Origin: Ahrensia sp.
GTDB taxonomy: Bacteria; Pseudomonadota; Alphaproteobacteria; Rhizobiales; Rhizobiaceae
Length of the DNA stretch: 64,000 bases
NCBI GenBank assembly: GCA_002698425.1
Contig: NZXU01000027.1
Span: 57,876 to 121,875 of the forward strand
Reading direction: 5' to 3'
Part shown: piece after piece, positions 27,018 to 36,052 of the stretch
Numbering within the stretch: position 1 is the first letter of the stretch
Layout of the letters: the number at the start of each line of letters is the position of its first letter
Notes under the pieces: model-generated
Databases searched by the model: none
Told to the model about the DNA's origin: nothing
The model's input: only the letters and a program-made list of their open reading frames with translations
Translations under genes and position numbers: made by a program

Positions 27018-29348
27018 CTACCGCTCTACGAACGCCGGAGGATCGAATACGGTAACAGAGGGAGGTTCCTCTTCCAGTCTCTGCACGTCGATCAAACATG
27101 TCTGGGCACCGGGCCCCTGCGCCAGTTTCGATGTCGGCAGGTCCGCCGTCAGCGTGTTCGGATTGCCGTGCTTGCAGCAATCGGGATCGCTGTCCATATC
27201 CGGGTCGTACCACGCGCCGGTCGCGATCATGACCACCCCCGGCCGGACCCCCGGATCGAGGATCGCGGCGCTGAGACACGACCCCCGCGCATTGAACAGG
27301 CGAACTATGTCGCCATCCGCAATGCCGCGTTCTTCCGCGTCGCGCGGGTTCATCCGGCACGGTTCGCGGCCATGCAGCTTGCTGGCCCGGCTGTGCGAAG
27401 CGTGATCGAGCTGGCTGTGCAGTCGTCGCGCCGGCTGATGCGAAATCATGTGCAGCGGCCAGGTCCGCGCGAGCGGCGCGCCGAGCCATTCCGCCGGCTC
27501 GCTCCACACCGGATGGCCCGGCAGGCCGAACCCGGCGATCGTGTCGCTGAATATCTCGATGCGCCCCGACGGGGTGGCAAGCGGATTGGCCGCCGCATCC
27601 TCGCGGAAGGCCCGCAGCATCGTCACCGGCTCGTCGGGCGGCGTCAGCCGGACGATGCCGGTTTCGCGAAACGTCTCGTAGTCGGGCAGCGCGTGCCCCT
27701 TCGCCTGTCCGCGCCGTCGCGATTCCTCGTAGAGGGCGCGCAGCCATTCCGCTTCGCCGCGCCCCTCCGTGAAGGCGTCTTCGAACCCGGTTTCCGTCGC
27801 CCCGCTCGGGCGCAGGCGCGCGGCCAGTCCGGCGAAGATCGCGTGATCGTCGCGCGCCGCGCCATGGGGTTCTGCAACCCGCCGCATGGCGATCAAGTGG
27901 TTGTCGCGCGGCGATGCGGCGAGGTCGTTCCGCTCCAGCCCGACGGTCGCCGGCAGCAGGATGTCGGCGCGCCGGGCGATCGGTGTCCAGAACGGCTCGT
28001 GCACCACCACGGTTTCGATGCGTTCCCACGCCTTGCGCAAGCGGTTGAGGTCCTGGTGGTGATGAAACGGGTTTCCGCCGGCCCAGTAGACCAGCCGCGT
28101 GTCCGGGTAGCGCAGCTTGCGCCCGTCATAATCGAACGACGCGCCGGGATTGAGCAGCATGTCGGCGATGCGCGCCACCGGGATGAAGTTGTCGACCGGA
28201 TTGCGCCCGGTCGGCAGCGCGGCCCATGGCAGATGCGCCCGGTGGCTGCCGACTCCGTTGACCGCGGCAAGACCGAGCCCGAAACCCGTGCCCTTTTTCC
28301 CGATGCCGCCGAGGATGGCAGCTAGGACGACGAGCATCCAGTAGGCCTGCTCCCCGTTTTGCTGCCGGGTTAGAGACCAGCTCGCATTGATCAGGGTCGG
28401 CGTCGACGCCATCCTCCGCGCCAGCGCTACGATCGTCCCGGCGGTAATGCCGGTGATCCCTTCGGCCCATTGCGCAGATTTCGCCACGCCGTCCGCCGCG
28501 CCCGTGAGATAGGGCGCGAAGCGCTCGAAGCCGGTGCAGTGGCTCGCCAGGAACGCCTTGTCTTGGCGATCCTCTGCGACGATCGTGTGCGCCAGCGCGA
28601 GCATCAGTGCTACATCGGTGTTCGGGCGGATCGGCAGCCACTCCGCCCCAAGTTTGGCGTCGACATCCGCCGCGGCCGGGCTGATATTGACGAAGGCCAC
28701 GCCGGCCTTCCGCGCCGCCAGCATGTCGGCGCGCTGGCTGTGGTTGCCGATCCCGCCGGAATTCATCTGCGCGTTGCGCAACGCCATGCCGCCAAAGGCG
28801 ACGACCAGCTTCGCGCCCTCGCCGATCGCCTCCCACGAGGTGTGCTCGAGAAGTAGCTTCGGCATCGGCGCGACCACATGCGGCAGGATCACCTCCGCCG
28901 CCGCATAGCTGTAGGAATCCTTCGAGGTCGTGCAGCCGCCGAACAGGTTCATGAAGCGGCGCAACTGACTCTGCGCATGGTGGAAGCGCCCGGCGCTCGC
29001 CCAGCCATATGAGCCGGCATAGATCGCCTCGTGCCCGTGATCGTTGCGCACCCGGTCGAGCTCGCCCGCGACGAGGTCCAGCGCCTCGTCCCATGACACC
29101 TCATCGAACGCGTCGCAGCCGCGGCGCGTGCGGTCTCCGTCGCGCCATCCCCTGCGCACCATCGGCGCGCGCACCCGCATCGGCCCGGTGCGCGTTTCCA
29201 GCATCGCGTCGCCGATCGGCGACGGATCGGCGTCGTCCTCGAATCTGCTCAGCCGGGCCGGGCGGCCGTTCTCGCACGCGACACGATACGTTCCCCAATG
29301 GCTCGCGGTCAGAAGGGCGGCCTCGTCGTCACCGGCATATTTCGTCAC
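27018..29348 (-). CDS. Molybdopterin oxidoreductase, BisC/TorA (DMSO reductase) type
   Basis: The 776-residue bis-MGD enzyme has AIYAGSYGWASAGRFHHAQS and GGCTTSKDSYSYAAAEVILP, where the Ser of the DSYS region is the expected molybdenum ligand of BisC/DmsA-type enzymes, then WAGGNPFHHHQDLNRL, and the C-terminal molydop-binding domain (HSQLDHASHSRASKL). No twin-arginine signal is seen, so it should act in the cytoplasm like BisC. A GTG start at 29348 with GGAGG seven bases before it is better than the upstream ATG at 29366. Probable substrates are S- or N-oxides. It lies 54 bases behind the ammonia-lyase-like gene on the same strand. Confidence 0.85.
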   Translation of the reverse strand: MTKYAGDDEAALLTASHWGTYRVACENGRPARLSRFEDDADPSPIGDAMLETRTGPMRVRAPMVRRGWRDGDRTRRGCDAFDEVSWDEALDLVAGELDRVRNDHGHEAIYAGSYGWASAGRFHHAQSQLRRFMNLFGGCTTSKDSYSYAAAEVILPHVVAPMPKLLLEHTSWEAIGEGAKLVVAFGGMALRNAQMNSGGIGNHSQRADMLAARKAGVAFVNISPAAADVDAKLGAEWLPIRPNTDVALMLALAHTIVAEDRQDKAFLASHCTGFERFAPYLTGAADGVAKSAQWAEGITGITAGTIVALARRMASTPTLINASWSLTRQQNGEQAYWMLVVLAAILGGIGKKGTGFGLGLAAVNGVGSHRAHLPWAALPTGRNPVDNFIPVARIADMLLNPGASFDYDGRKLRYPDTRLVYWAGGNPFHHHQDLNRLRKAWERIETVVVHEPFWTPIARRADILLPATVGLERNDLAASPRDNHLIAMRRVAEPHGAARDDHAIFAGLAARLRPSGATETGFEDAFTEGRGEAEWLRALYEESRRRGQAKGHALPDYETFRETGIVRLTPPDEPVTMLRAFREDAAANPLATPSGRIEIFSDTIAGFGLPGHPVWSEPAEWLGAPLARTWPLHMISHQPARRLHSQLDHASHSRASKLHGREPCRMNPRDAEERGIADGDIVRLFNARGSCLSAAILDPGVRPGVVMIATGAWYDPDMDSDPDCCKHGNPNTLTADLPTSKLAQGPGAQTCLIDVQRLEEEPPSVTVFDPPAFVER

Positions 29349-29402
29349 GGGATATCCTCCACGCAAAACCCATGCGGAGCCGGCCGCGAAGCGACCGGGC
29401 AG

Positions 29403-30458
29403 TCAGAGCGTCTCCGGCCCCTCTGTCGCGATCAGAAGGCAGTGTGCCTCCGCGCCGAGATGCAAGTCTTCCAGGGCCGCCAGGGTGGCGGCGCCGCTGG
29501 GCGTCGTGACTATGCCATGGCGCGTGAACCGCGCGGCGGCGCGCGCCGCGTCTTCGTCCGTCACCGTGACGAAGCGGTCGGCATCCTCGCGCAGCGCTTC
29601 GAAGGCGATCAGCGACGCATCCTTGCAGTCGAGGCGTCCCATGTTCGACGCCGGTCCGTCGGCACGGACCGGTTCTCCCGCTTTCACGCTTGCCAGGAGG
29701 CACGGCGCGGTATCCGGCTCGACGACGAGGATTTGCGGCTGTTTGGCCCAGTATTCGCGGATATGCGCCGCAATGGAGCCCGCGAAACCGCCGACGCCGG
29801 CCTGCAGCAGGACATGGGTCGGCCAGGTTCCCTCCGCCTCGAACGCGCGGCGGCATTCCTCGGCGAGCACGCTGTAGCCCTCCATCACCAGCGCGGGTCG
29901 CTCGGTGTAGCCCGGCCAGGAACCGTCGGCGAGATGCAGCCAGCCATTGCGCTCGGCGGCATCGATCGCGTGGCGGACGCTGTCCTCGTAGGAGCCGTCG
30001 ACACGAACGACCTCCGCCCCGGTCCGGCGAATGCGTTCGGCAAACCCTTCCGGCACAGCCTGGGACAGGACGATGATGGCGCGGGCGCCGAAAATGCGTG
30101 CGCCGGCGGCGACCGACAGGCCGTGATTGCCGGCGCTTGCGGTGATGAAAGTCATCGTCGCGGCCGTCTGCCGCGCCTGTTCACCGGCGAGGTCGGCCCC
30201 GCCGGACGCATCCTCGATCATTTGGGCGACCGCGAAAACGCCCCCCAGCGCCTTGAAGCTGCCGAGGCGCATCCGCTGCGTCTCGTCCTTGACCGACAGA
30301 GCGGCAATGCCGAGTTCCCCGGCGAGCGCGGGAAGCGACGTCAGCGGCGTCGCCTCATAGACCGGGCACCGCGCCAGCATCGCCATCGGGCGCTCGGGCG
30401 ACGCGCGAAACATGCGCTTGCGGCCCGGCCGGGCCGGTCTGGGATTGTCGTATTTCAT
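29403..30458 (-). CDS. Diaminopropionate ammonia-lyase-like PLP enzyme
   Basis: This 351-residue fold-type II PLP enzyme has the cofactor lysine K69 in GSFKALGG, the substrate-binding loop TASAGNHG, and the family strings LADGSWPGYTERPALVMEGY and PTHVLLQAGVGGFAG, which I associate with 2,3-diaminopropionate ammonia-lyases (YgeX/DpaL). Those split diaminopropionate to pyruvate and two ammonia. It is somewhat shorter than YgeX (about 400). It is divergent from the M20 gene and likely co-transcribed with the BisC-type gene. Another beta-elimination of an amino acid is possible. Confidence 0.75.
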   Translation of the reverse strand: MKYDNPRPARPGRKRMFRASPERPMAMLARCPVYEATPLTSLPALAGELGIAALSVKDETQRMRLGSFKALGGVFAVAQMIEDASGGADLAGEQARQTAATMTFITASAGNHGLSVAAGARIFGARAIIVLSQAVPEGFAERIRRTGAEVVRVDGSYEDSVRHAIDAAERNGWLHLADGSWPGYTERPALVMEGYSVLAEECRRAFEAEGTWPTHVLLQAGVGGFAGSIAAHIREYWAKQPQILVVEPDTAPCLLASVKAGEPVRADGPASNMGRLDCKDASLIAFEALREDADRFVTVTDEDAARAAARFTRHGIVTTPSGAATLAALEDLHLGAEAHCLLIATEGPETL

Positions 30459-30507
30459 GGCGGCACGATAAGTCAGACAACCGACCGTAAGGTATCAAAA
30501 TGCGTCG

Positions 30508-30521
30508 GAGATTGAAAAAAT
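30508..30521 (+). promoter_or_regulatory. Shared promoter motif, copy 1
   Basis: GAGATTGAAAAAAT between the divergent ammonia-lyase-like and M20 genes matches GAGATTGAAAATAT (33575-33588) between the Lrp-type regulator and the ABC importer, with 13 of 14 bases equal. AT-rich context suits an Lrp-type binding site. Only two copies were seen by eye. Confidence 0.4.
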
Positions 30522-30669
30522 TCCATAGAACACGAAAAAAACATGATGAGTTTCGGTCATCGGAAAACAGCACACTGAGGACTGTTTTCATCGGCCCTGT
30601 CCGGCGGCGCGCAAGCCCTGCCAACATGCGGTCCGGCTGACGCAACGGGATTTGGCGGGAGTCGTCTCA

Positions 30670-31866
30670 ATGACGGAAGGGATACCGGCGGCGGCGCTCG
30701 GGGACACCGGATTTGCACCGGATATCAGCCGCCAGATGCGCGCATGGCGCCATGATTTTCACCGCAATCCCGAGCTCGGATTTGCCGAGACGCGGACCGC
30801 GCGCATGATCGCCGCTGAGCTGCGTGCCGCGGGAATCGAGGTTCACGAAGGCGTAGGCGGCACCGGCGTCGTCGGAATTCTCAGGCGCGGCAGCGGCGGC
30901 GGCGCGATCGCCATTCGGGCGGAAATGGATGCGCTCCCGATCGCCGAGCAGAGTGATTTCGCCTACCGCTCGGCCAATCCGGACAGGATGCATGCCTGTG
31001 GCCATGACGGGCATGCGTCGATGCTTCTCGGCGCGGCGAGGTATCTGGCGGAAAGGGGGAAATTCGACGGCGTCGCCACCTTCATCTTCCAGCCGGACGA
31101 GGAAAACGGACGTGGCGCCCGAGCCATGATCGCCGACGGCTTGTTCGAACGTTTCCCGGCGGACGCGGTCTATGCGCTGCACAATCTGCCCGGCCTCGAG
31201 GCCGGCGGCATCGCCGTCAGGCCCGGCCCGACAATGGCCTGCGAGGATACATTCGCGATCGAGATCGCGGGAAAGGGCGCGCATGCGGCCATGCCGCACC
31301 GGGGCATCGATCCGATCGTCGCCGGAGCGCATGTCGTCGCGTCCCTGCAGACCATCGTCTCCCGCGCGCTTGATCCGGTGGAAAACGCCGTCGTGTCGGT
31401 GACCGATTTCCGGACCAGCGGCGCGCGCAACGTCATTCCGGGAAGCGTCGTCATCACCGGCGACGCGCGTTCCTTCTCAGCGCCTGTCGGCGACGCCATC
31501 GAGGCTTCGATGCGGCGGATATCTGCCGGCGTCGCCGCCGCGCATGGCGCGACGTCCGATGTGCGCTACGACCGCGAGTTCACCGCCACGGTCAACACGC
31601 CGCGCGAGGCGGCGATCGTCGCCGAGCTTGGCGCGTCGCTGTTCGGCACGGAAAAAGTCGACGTCAACTGCACCCCGCTGCTGGCCTCCGACGATTTCGG
31701 CGCGCTACTGAACCATCGGCCCGGCGCCTACTTCTTCCTCGGCAATGGAGTCGAGGGAGCGAACGGGCGCGCCCTGCACAATCCGGCCTACGACTTCAAC
31801 GATAGCATCCTCGCCACGGGTGCGGAATTCTGGGTGCGTCTGGTCGAAACGCAACTGCCGGCATGA
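30670..31866 (+). CDS. M20-family amidohydrolase (hippurate/aminoacylase type)
   Basis: The 398-residue zinc hydrolase has MRAWRHDFHRNPELGFAE near the start, AEMDALPIAEQ, the metal motif MHACGHDGHASM, FQPDEENGRGARAMI and the C-terminal LASDDFGALLN. The family removes acyl groups from amino acids (hippurate, N-acetyl or indole conjugates). I chose ATG 30670; a TTG at 30652 would add six residues. GGGAG precedes it. The next gene (M24) begins at its stop. In context it probably deacylates the imported compound. Confidence 0.85.
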   Translation: MTEGIPAAALGDTGFAPDISRQMRAWRHDFHRNPELGFAETRTARMIAAELRAAGIEVHEGVGGTGVVGILRRGSGGGAIAIRAEMDALPIAEQSDFAYRSANPDRMHACGHDGHASMLLGAARYLAERGKFDGVATFIFQPDEENGRGARAMIADGLFERFPADAVYALHNLPGLEAGGIAVRPGPTMACEDTFAIEIAGKGAHAAMPHRGIDPIVAGAHVVASLQTIVSRALDPVENAVVSVTDFRTSGARNVIPGSVVITGDARSFSAPVGDAIEASMRRISAGVAAAHGATSDVRYDREFTATVNTPREAAIVAELGASLFGTEKVDVNCTPLLASDDFGALLNHRPGAYFFLGNGVEGANGRALHNPAYDFNDSILATGAEFWVRLVETQLPA

Positions 31867-33078
31867 ATGCGCATGATTATGAGCGATGATCCCGATGACA
31901 GGACGCCGGACGAAGGCGCTCCAGTGCGCGGATTTCCGGTCGCGGAATTCGAGGCGCGCCTCGCAAGGGCGCAGGCCGGCATGGCGAAAACCGGGCTGGA
32001 CGGGCTCCTTCTGACGACCGAGCCCGAGATCCGCTATTTCACGGGCTTCCTGACCCGCTTCTGGCTCAGCCCGACGCGGCCCTGGTTCGTGCTGGTCCCG
32101 GCCGCCGGAAAACCGGTCGCCGTCGTGCCGTCGATCGGCCGCGAATGTTTCGAGGCGACATGGCTGGACGACCTGCGATGCTGGGATTCGCCGCAGCCAC
32201 ATGACGAGGGCGTCACGCTTCTTGCCGAAGCGATCCGTGACCGGTTCGGTGAAAGCCCCCGCATCGGCCTCCTCGAGGGACCGGAAACCTACATGCGCGT
32301 GCCGCTTGCCGATTTCCGCCGCATCTGCGCTTCCCTGCCAGGCGCGGCTTTCGTCGACGCCACCAGCCTTGTCCGGTCGCTGCGCATGGTCAAGTCGCCG
32401 GCAGAGATTGAGAAGATCGCGCATGCCTGCCGCATCATCTCCGCCGTGTTCGCATCCTTTGCCGACCAACTGTGCATCGGCATGCCGGAGACCGAGATAT
32501 TCCGCCGCTTCAAGATCGCCTGCCTCGAAGCCGGGATCGACGATGTCGACTATCTAGTCGGCGGGGCCGGACCGGGCGGCTACGGCAATATCATCTCGCC
32601 GCCATCCGAACGGCGCGTGCGCGATGGCGATATCCTAATGCTCGACACCGGCGCGGTCTTCGACGGCTATTACTGCGACTTCGACCGCAACTACGCTGTA
32701 GGCCACGTTCCCGCCCGCGCGGCGAGGGCCTATGACACCCTCATGCACGCAACCGAGACCGGCTTGCACGCGGCGCGTCCCGGCGCGACCTGCGCCGAGG
32801 TCTACCGCGCCATGAAGGCGGTCATCGACAAGGCCTTTCCCGGCGAAAGCGATGTAGGGCGCATGGGCCACGGCTTAGGTATGCAGCTGACCGAGTGGCC
32901 GTCATTCGCCGCCCATGACGACACCTTGCTGCAGCCGGGCATGGTGCTGACGCTGGAGCCGTCGGTCGGCCTGCCGGGCGGCGCGATGATGGTGCACGAG
33001 GAGAATTTCCTCCTGACCGCCGACGGGCCGGTGCTGCTGACAGCGCCGGCTCCGGCGACCCTTGCCGTCATCGACTGA
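31867..33078 (+). CDS. M24-family metallohydrolase (Xaa-Pro peptidase / ectoine-hydrolase type)
   Basis: This 403-residue protein has a creatinase-like N-terminal domain and a C-terminal pita-bread domain. The five metal ligands can be placed in LDTGAVFDGYYCDFDRN (two Asp), RMGHGLGMQ (His), LTLEPSVGL (Glu) and MVHEENFLL (Glu). The family includes Xaa-Pro peptidases, creatinase and the ectoine hydrolase DoeA. Together with the Ehu-like importer and Lrp regulator, a C-N bond cleavage in a small imported solute is likely, but DoeB-like and transaminase genes are missing, so I do not call it DoeA. Three Met codons stand at the start; the first is given. Confidence 0.78.
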   Translation: MRMIMSDDPDDRTPDEGAPVRGFPVAEFEARLARAQAGMAKTGLDGLLLTTEPEIRYFTGFLTRFWLSPTRPWFVLVPAAGKPVAVVPSIGRECFEATWLDDLRCWDSPQPHDEGVTLLAEAIRDRFGESPRIGLLEGPETYMRVPLADFRRICASLPGAAFVDATSLVRSLRMVKSPAEIEKIAHACRIISAVFASFADQLCIGMPETEIFRRFKIACLEAGIDDVDYLVGGAGPGGYGNIISPPSERRVRDGDILMLDTGAVFDGYYCDFDRNYAVGHVPARAARAYDTLMHATETGLHAARPGATCAEVYRAMKAVIDKAFPGESDVGRMGHGLGMQLTEWPSFAAHDDTLLQPGMVLTLEPSVGLPGGAMMVHEENFLLTADGPVLLTAPAPATLAVID

Positions 33079-33095
33079 GCGCCCGCCGGCACCGC

Positions 33096-33557
33096 CTAGA
33101 GCGGCACCGTCGCCCCGAATTTCGAGCGGTCCATCACCACCGATGTGCGGAAGCGCTTGACGTTGGAATCCTTGAAGAACAGCCGGTGCGTCAGCTGCTC
33201 GTAATCCTCCATGTCCGCGGCGAGCGCGATGATCGCGAAATCCGCCTCGCCGGTGATGTAGTAGCACTGCTGCACCTGCGGCTCGGCGCGGATTTTCCGC
33301 CGGAACGCGTCGATCTGGTCTATGCGCTCATGTTCGAGCTCGACAAAAACCAGGAAGGTCATCGCGTAACCGACCGACTTCGGATTGATCAGTGCGCTTT
33401 CCGCCATGATCGTCCCGTCGGCCTTCAGGTTGCGGATGCGGCGCTGCACGGTCGCGACCGAAAGCCCGGTCTCCATCGCGATGGTTTCCAGCCGCTCGCG
33501 CGCATTTTCCTGGAGGATTTTCAGAATGGTGCGGTCTGCATCCGTCAGCTTTCCCAT
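33096..33557 (-). CDS. Lrp/AsnC-family transcription regulator
   Basis: This 153-residue protein has an N-terminal winged helix (DRTILKILQENARERLETIA; GLSVATVQRRIRNLKADGTI) and a C-terminal RAM/ligand domain (QQCYYITGEADFAIIALAAD). Lrp-type regulators of this size, such as DoeX, often govern amino-acid-derivative catabolism. It is divergent from the ABC importer with 179 bases between them and likely controls both it and the enzyme genes. Confidence 0.87.
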   Translation of the reverse strand: MGKLTDADRTILKILQENARERLETIAMETGLSVATVQRRIRNLKADGTIMAESALINPKSVGYAMTFLVFVELEHERIDQIDAFRRKIRAEPQVQQCYYITGEADFAIIALAADMEDYEQLTHRLFFKDSNVKRFRTSVVMDRSKFGATVPL

Positions 33558-33574
33558 GCGTATATCACATCACT

Positions 33575-33599
33575 GAGATTGAAAATATGGAACATTTTC
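33575..33599 (+). promoter_or_regulatory. Shared promoter motif, copy 2, with inverted repeat
   Basis: GAGATTGAAAATAT (33575-33588) matches copy 1 at 30508. It overlaps the inverted repeat GAAAAT-N7-ATTTTC (33581-33599). It sits just upstream of the Lrp-type gene, in the divergent control region with the importer, as expected of an Lrp-family site. Confidence 0.45.
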
Positions 33600-33736
33600 T
33601 CACATTAGCCGCCTTTTCGAATGAGTTCTGATCAAATCGATTGCTATCATGATTTACAACCAAACTACAAGAAAATGCCGGAACGGCGGGATTTCGAAGG
33701 ACCGATTGCAATTCAATCCACAGGGAGAACGAAGCA

Positions 33737-34591
33737 ATGAAAAGTCTTGTCAAATGGGCCGCCTCCGCAGCGATATGCGGCGCGATGTTCGTCGGCGCGG
33801 CCGCGAATGCGCAAGCCGATGAACTGACCGACCGTATCGCGGCCGGAGAGCCGATTCGGCTCGGTTTCGCCACCGCCATTCCGTGGGCCTATCCCGGCGA
33901 CAATGGCGAGCCGCTCGGCTTCGTCAACGCGATCACGCTGGTCGCGCTCAAGGAAATGGGGATCACCAATTACGAGACCTCGGTCAACGAATGGGCCGGC
34001 CTGATCCCGGGCCTGCAGGCCAACCGCTACGATCTCGTCACCGGCGGCATGTACATCCTGAAGAGCCGCTGCGAGAACATGAACTTCTCCGATCCCATCG
34101 GCCTGTTCGGCGACGCCTTCCTCGTGCCCGCCGGCAATCCGATGGACATCCACAACTACCAGGACATCATCAAGACCGGCGCCAGGATGGTCACCGGCGC
34201 GGGCTTCAACACGGTCGAGGCCGCCAAGAAGGAAGGCGTGCCGGAAAGCCAGATGATGCTGGTCGCCGGCGAGGTCGAGATCCTCGCCGCCATGAATGCC
34301 GGCCGCGCCGACGCCGCCGTGCAGACCTTCTTCGGCGCCAAGGAACATGTCGAGAAATCCAACGGCAAGTTTGAGGTCACCGATCCCAACGACATGCCCG
34401 ACTGGACCAAGAACTGGGTCGGCATCGGCGTCTCCAAGAAAAACCCGGACTTCCTGGCCGCCTTCAACGAGGCGCTCGGAAAGATCATGGGCTCCGATGA
34501 GATGATGGCCGCGGTAGAACCCTACGGCTACACCGAGTTCCAGTTGCCCGGACAGGACGCATCGACCGAGTTCGCCTGCGCGAACAGGTAA
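33737..34591 (+). CDS. ABC importer substrate-binding protein, EhuB-like
   Basis: This 284-residue periplasmic protein begins with a signal peptide (about residues 1-27, AANAQA before the mature DELTDR). It is of the polar-amino-acid / ectoine type: LIPGLQANRYDLVTGGMYI, the SRCENMNFSDPIG region and the NAGRADAAVQTFFGAK lobe. Resemblance to EhuB, the ectoine/hydroxyectoine binder, is clear in pattern, but ligand residues cannot be judged by eye. CAGGGAGAAC precedes ATG 33737. Confidence 0.82.
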   Translation: MKSLVKWAASAAICGAMFVGAAANAQADELTDRIAAGEPIRLGFATAIPWAYPGDNGEPLGFVNAITLVALKEMGITNYETSVNEWAGLIPGLQANRYDLVTGGMYILKSRCENMNFSDPIGLFGDAFLVPAGNPMDIHNYQDIIKTGARMVTGAGFNTVEAAKKEGVPESQMMLVAGEVEILAAMNAGRADAAVQTFFGAKEHVEKSNGKFEVTDPNDMPDWTKNWVGIGVSKKNPDFLAAFNEALGKIMGSDEMMAAVEPYGYTEFQLPGQDASTEFACANR

Positions 34592-34610
34592 CATCGAAAG
34601 CGGGGGACCT

Positions 34611-34641
34611 GCGGCAAGGCGCGTTCCATGCGCCCTGCCGC
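34611..34641 (+). other. Hairpin between binding-protein and permease genes
   Basis: GCGGC-AA-GGCGC (34611-34622) pairs with GCGCC-CT-GCCGC (34630-34641), giving a strong stem with an inner mismatch and no T-tail. Such hairpins behind binding-protein genes often stabilise the upstream message and give it higher expression than the permease genes. Confidence 0.5.
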
Positions 34642-34688
34642 GGGCCCTGGCTTGCAGGTCGTGACCGCGCGGGACAGGATGTCAACCG

Positions 34689-35354
34689 GTGTCATATTTC
34701 GAGTTCCTGGCTGAATACTTCCCCAAGTTGGCGGGCGGAGCCTGGGTGACGGTTCTGCAGCTGATCTGCTCGGCGCTGCTCGCCGCGGCGCTGTCCGTCT
34801 TCTTCGGTATCCTGCGCCTTTCGCGCAGCCGCGTCGTCAACGGCATCGCGCTCGTCTATATCGAGTTCTTCCGCGGCACCTCGCTGCTGGTCCAGCTTTT
34901 CTGGATCTACTACGTCCTGCCGCTGTTCGGCTTCACGCTGAGTTCCTTCGAGGCCGGCTTTGTCGCGCTTGGCCTGAATTTCGGCGCCTATGGCGCGGAG
35001 ATCGTGCGCGGCGCCATCCAGTCCGTGCCGAAGGCGCAATGGGAGGCGACGATTGCCCTCAACATGTCGCCCGCCTTGCGCATGCGGCGCATCATTTTGC
35101 CCCAGGCGTTCCCGATCCTGATCCCGCCGGCCGCCAATCTGACCGTCGAACTGCTCAAGGCGACGGCGCTGGTCGCCTTCATCACGGTGCTGGACCTTAT
35201 GTTCGTCGCCAAGCAGATCAACGCCACGACCTGGCTGTCGGTCCAGACCTTCGGCACCGCCCTCATCATCTACTACGTCCTGGCGCGGTTCGCCCTGACG
35301 CCTTTCCTGCGCTGGCTCGAATTCCTCGCCGCGCGCAAGATGGGACGGGCCTAG
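34689..35354 (+). CDS. ABC importer permease, EhuC-like
   Basis: This 221-residue inner-membrane permease has about five helices and the HisM-type segment FRGTSLLVQLFWIYYVLPLF. The EAA coupling loop is in QWEATIALNMSPALRMRRII. A GTG start at 34689 is used. It is paired with the permease at 35364, nine bases later. Confidence 0.85.
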   Translation: MSYFEFLAEYFPKLAGGAWVTVLQLICSALLAAALSVFFGILRLSRSRVVNGIALVYIEFFRGTSLLVQLFWIYYVLPLFGFTLSSFEAGFVALGLNFGAYGAEIVRGAIQSVPKAQWEATIALNMSPALRMRRIILPQAFPILIPPAANLTVELLKATALVAFITVLDLMFVAKQINATTWLSVQTFGTALIIYYVLARFALTPFLRWLEFLAARKMGRA

Positions 35355-35363
35355 GAGCGGATC

Positions 35364-36032
35364 ATGGAGTGGCGCTGGGACTTCACCTTCGAAATTCTGC
35401 CCCGGATGTTGTGGGCGACGGGAAACACTCTGCTGGCGGCCGGCGTCGGCTACCTTATCGCGGTCGTCATGGGCCTCGTCTTCCTGCTCGCGCAGCGCAC
35501 GAAATTCGCTGCCGTCAATCTGGTCACGCGCGAGATCGTCGAGTTCATCCGCTCGACGCCGCTGATCGTGCAGCTCTTCTTCGTCTATTTCGTCGCACCG
35601 CAATTCGGCATCGTCCTGTCGGCCTGGACGGCGGCGATGCTGACGATCGGACTGCATTTCGGCACCTATCTGTCGGAGGTCTACCGCGGCGGCTTGGAAG
35701 CCGTCCCGCGCGGCCAGTGGGAAGCCTGCCGCGCGCTCAATATCGGCCCCGTGCGCGCCTGGTCGCGCATCATCCTGCCGCAGGCGCTGCCGGCGAGCCT
35801 GCCCGGCATGGGGAATTATCTCGTCGGCATCTTCAAGGACACGCCCATGCTGTCGACCATCGGCGTGGTGGAGCTCATGCACACCGCCAATGCGCTGGGC
35901 GCCGAGACCTATCGCTACCTCGAGCCCTACACCATGGTGGGCTTCATCTTCCTGATCATCTCGCTGCCGACGGCGGCGGCGCTTCGCAAGCTCGAAGCGT
36001 TCGTCGCCCGGTCGATGGGCATCCAAAAATGA
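35364..36032 (+). CDS. ABC importer permease, EhuD-like
   Basis: This 222-residue permease of the HisM/amino-acid type has FIRSTPLIVQLFFVYFVAPQ and the EAA loop QWEACRALNIGPVRAWSRII. With the preceding permease it forms the membrane heterodimer. The ATPase gene follows after 20 bases. Confidence 0.87.
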   Translation: MEWRWDFTFEILPRMLWATGNTLLAAGVGYLIAVVMGLVFLLAQRTKFAAVNLVTREIVEFIRSTPLIVQLFFVYFVAPQFGIVLSAWTAAMLTIGLHFGTYLSEVYRGGLEAVPRGQWEACRALNIGPVRAWSRIILPQALPASLPGMGNYLVGIFKDTPMLSTIGVVELMHTANALGAETYRYLEPYTMVGFIFLIISLPTAAALRKLEAFVARSMGIQK

Positions 36033-36052
36033 ACCGACCGGAAACAGGATAA

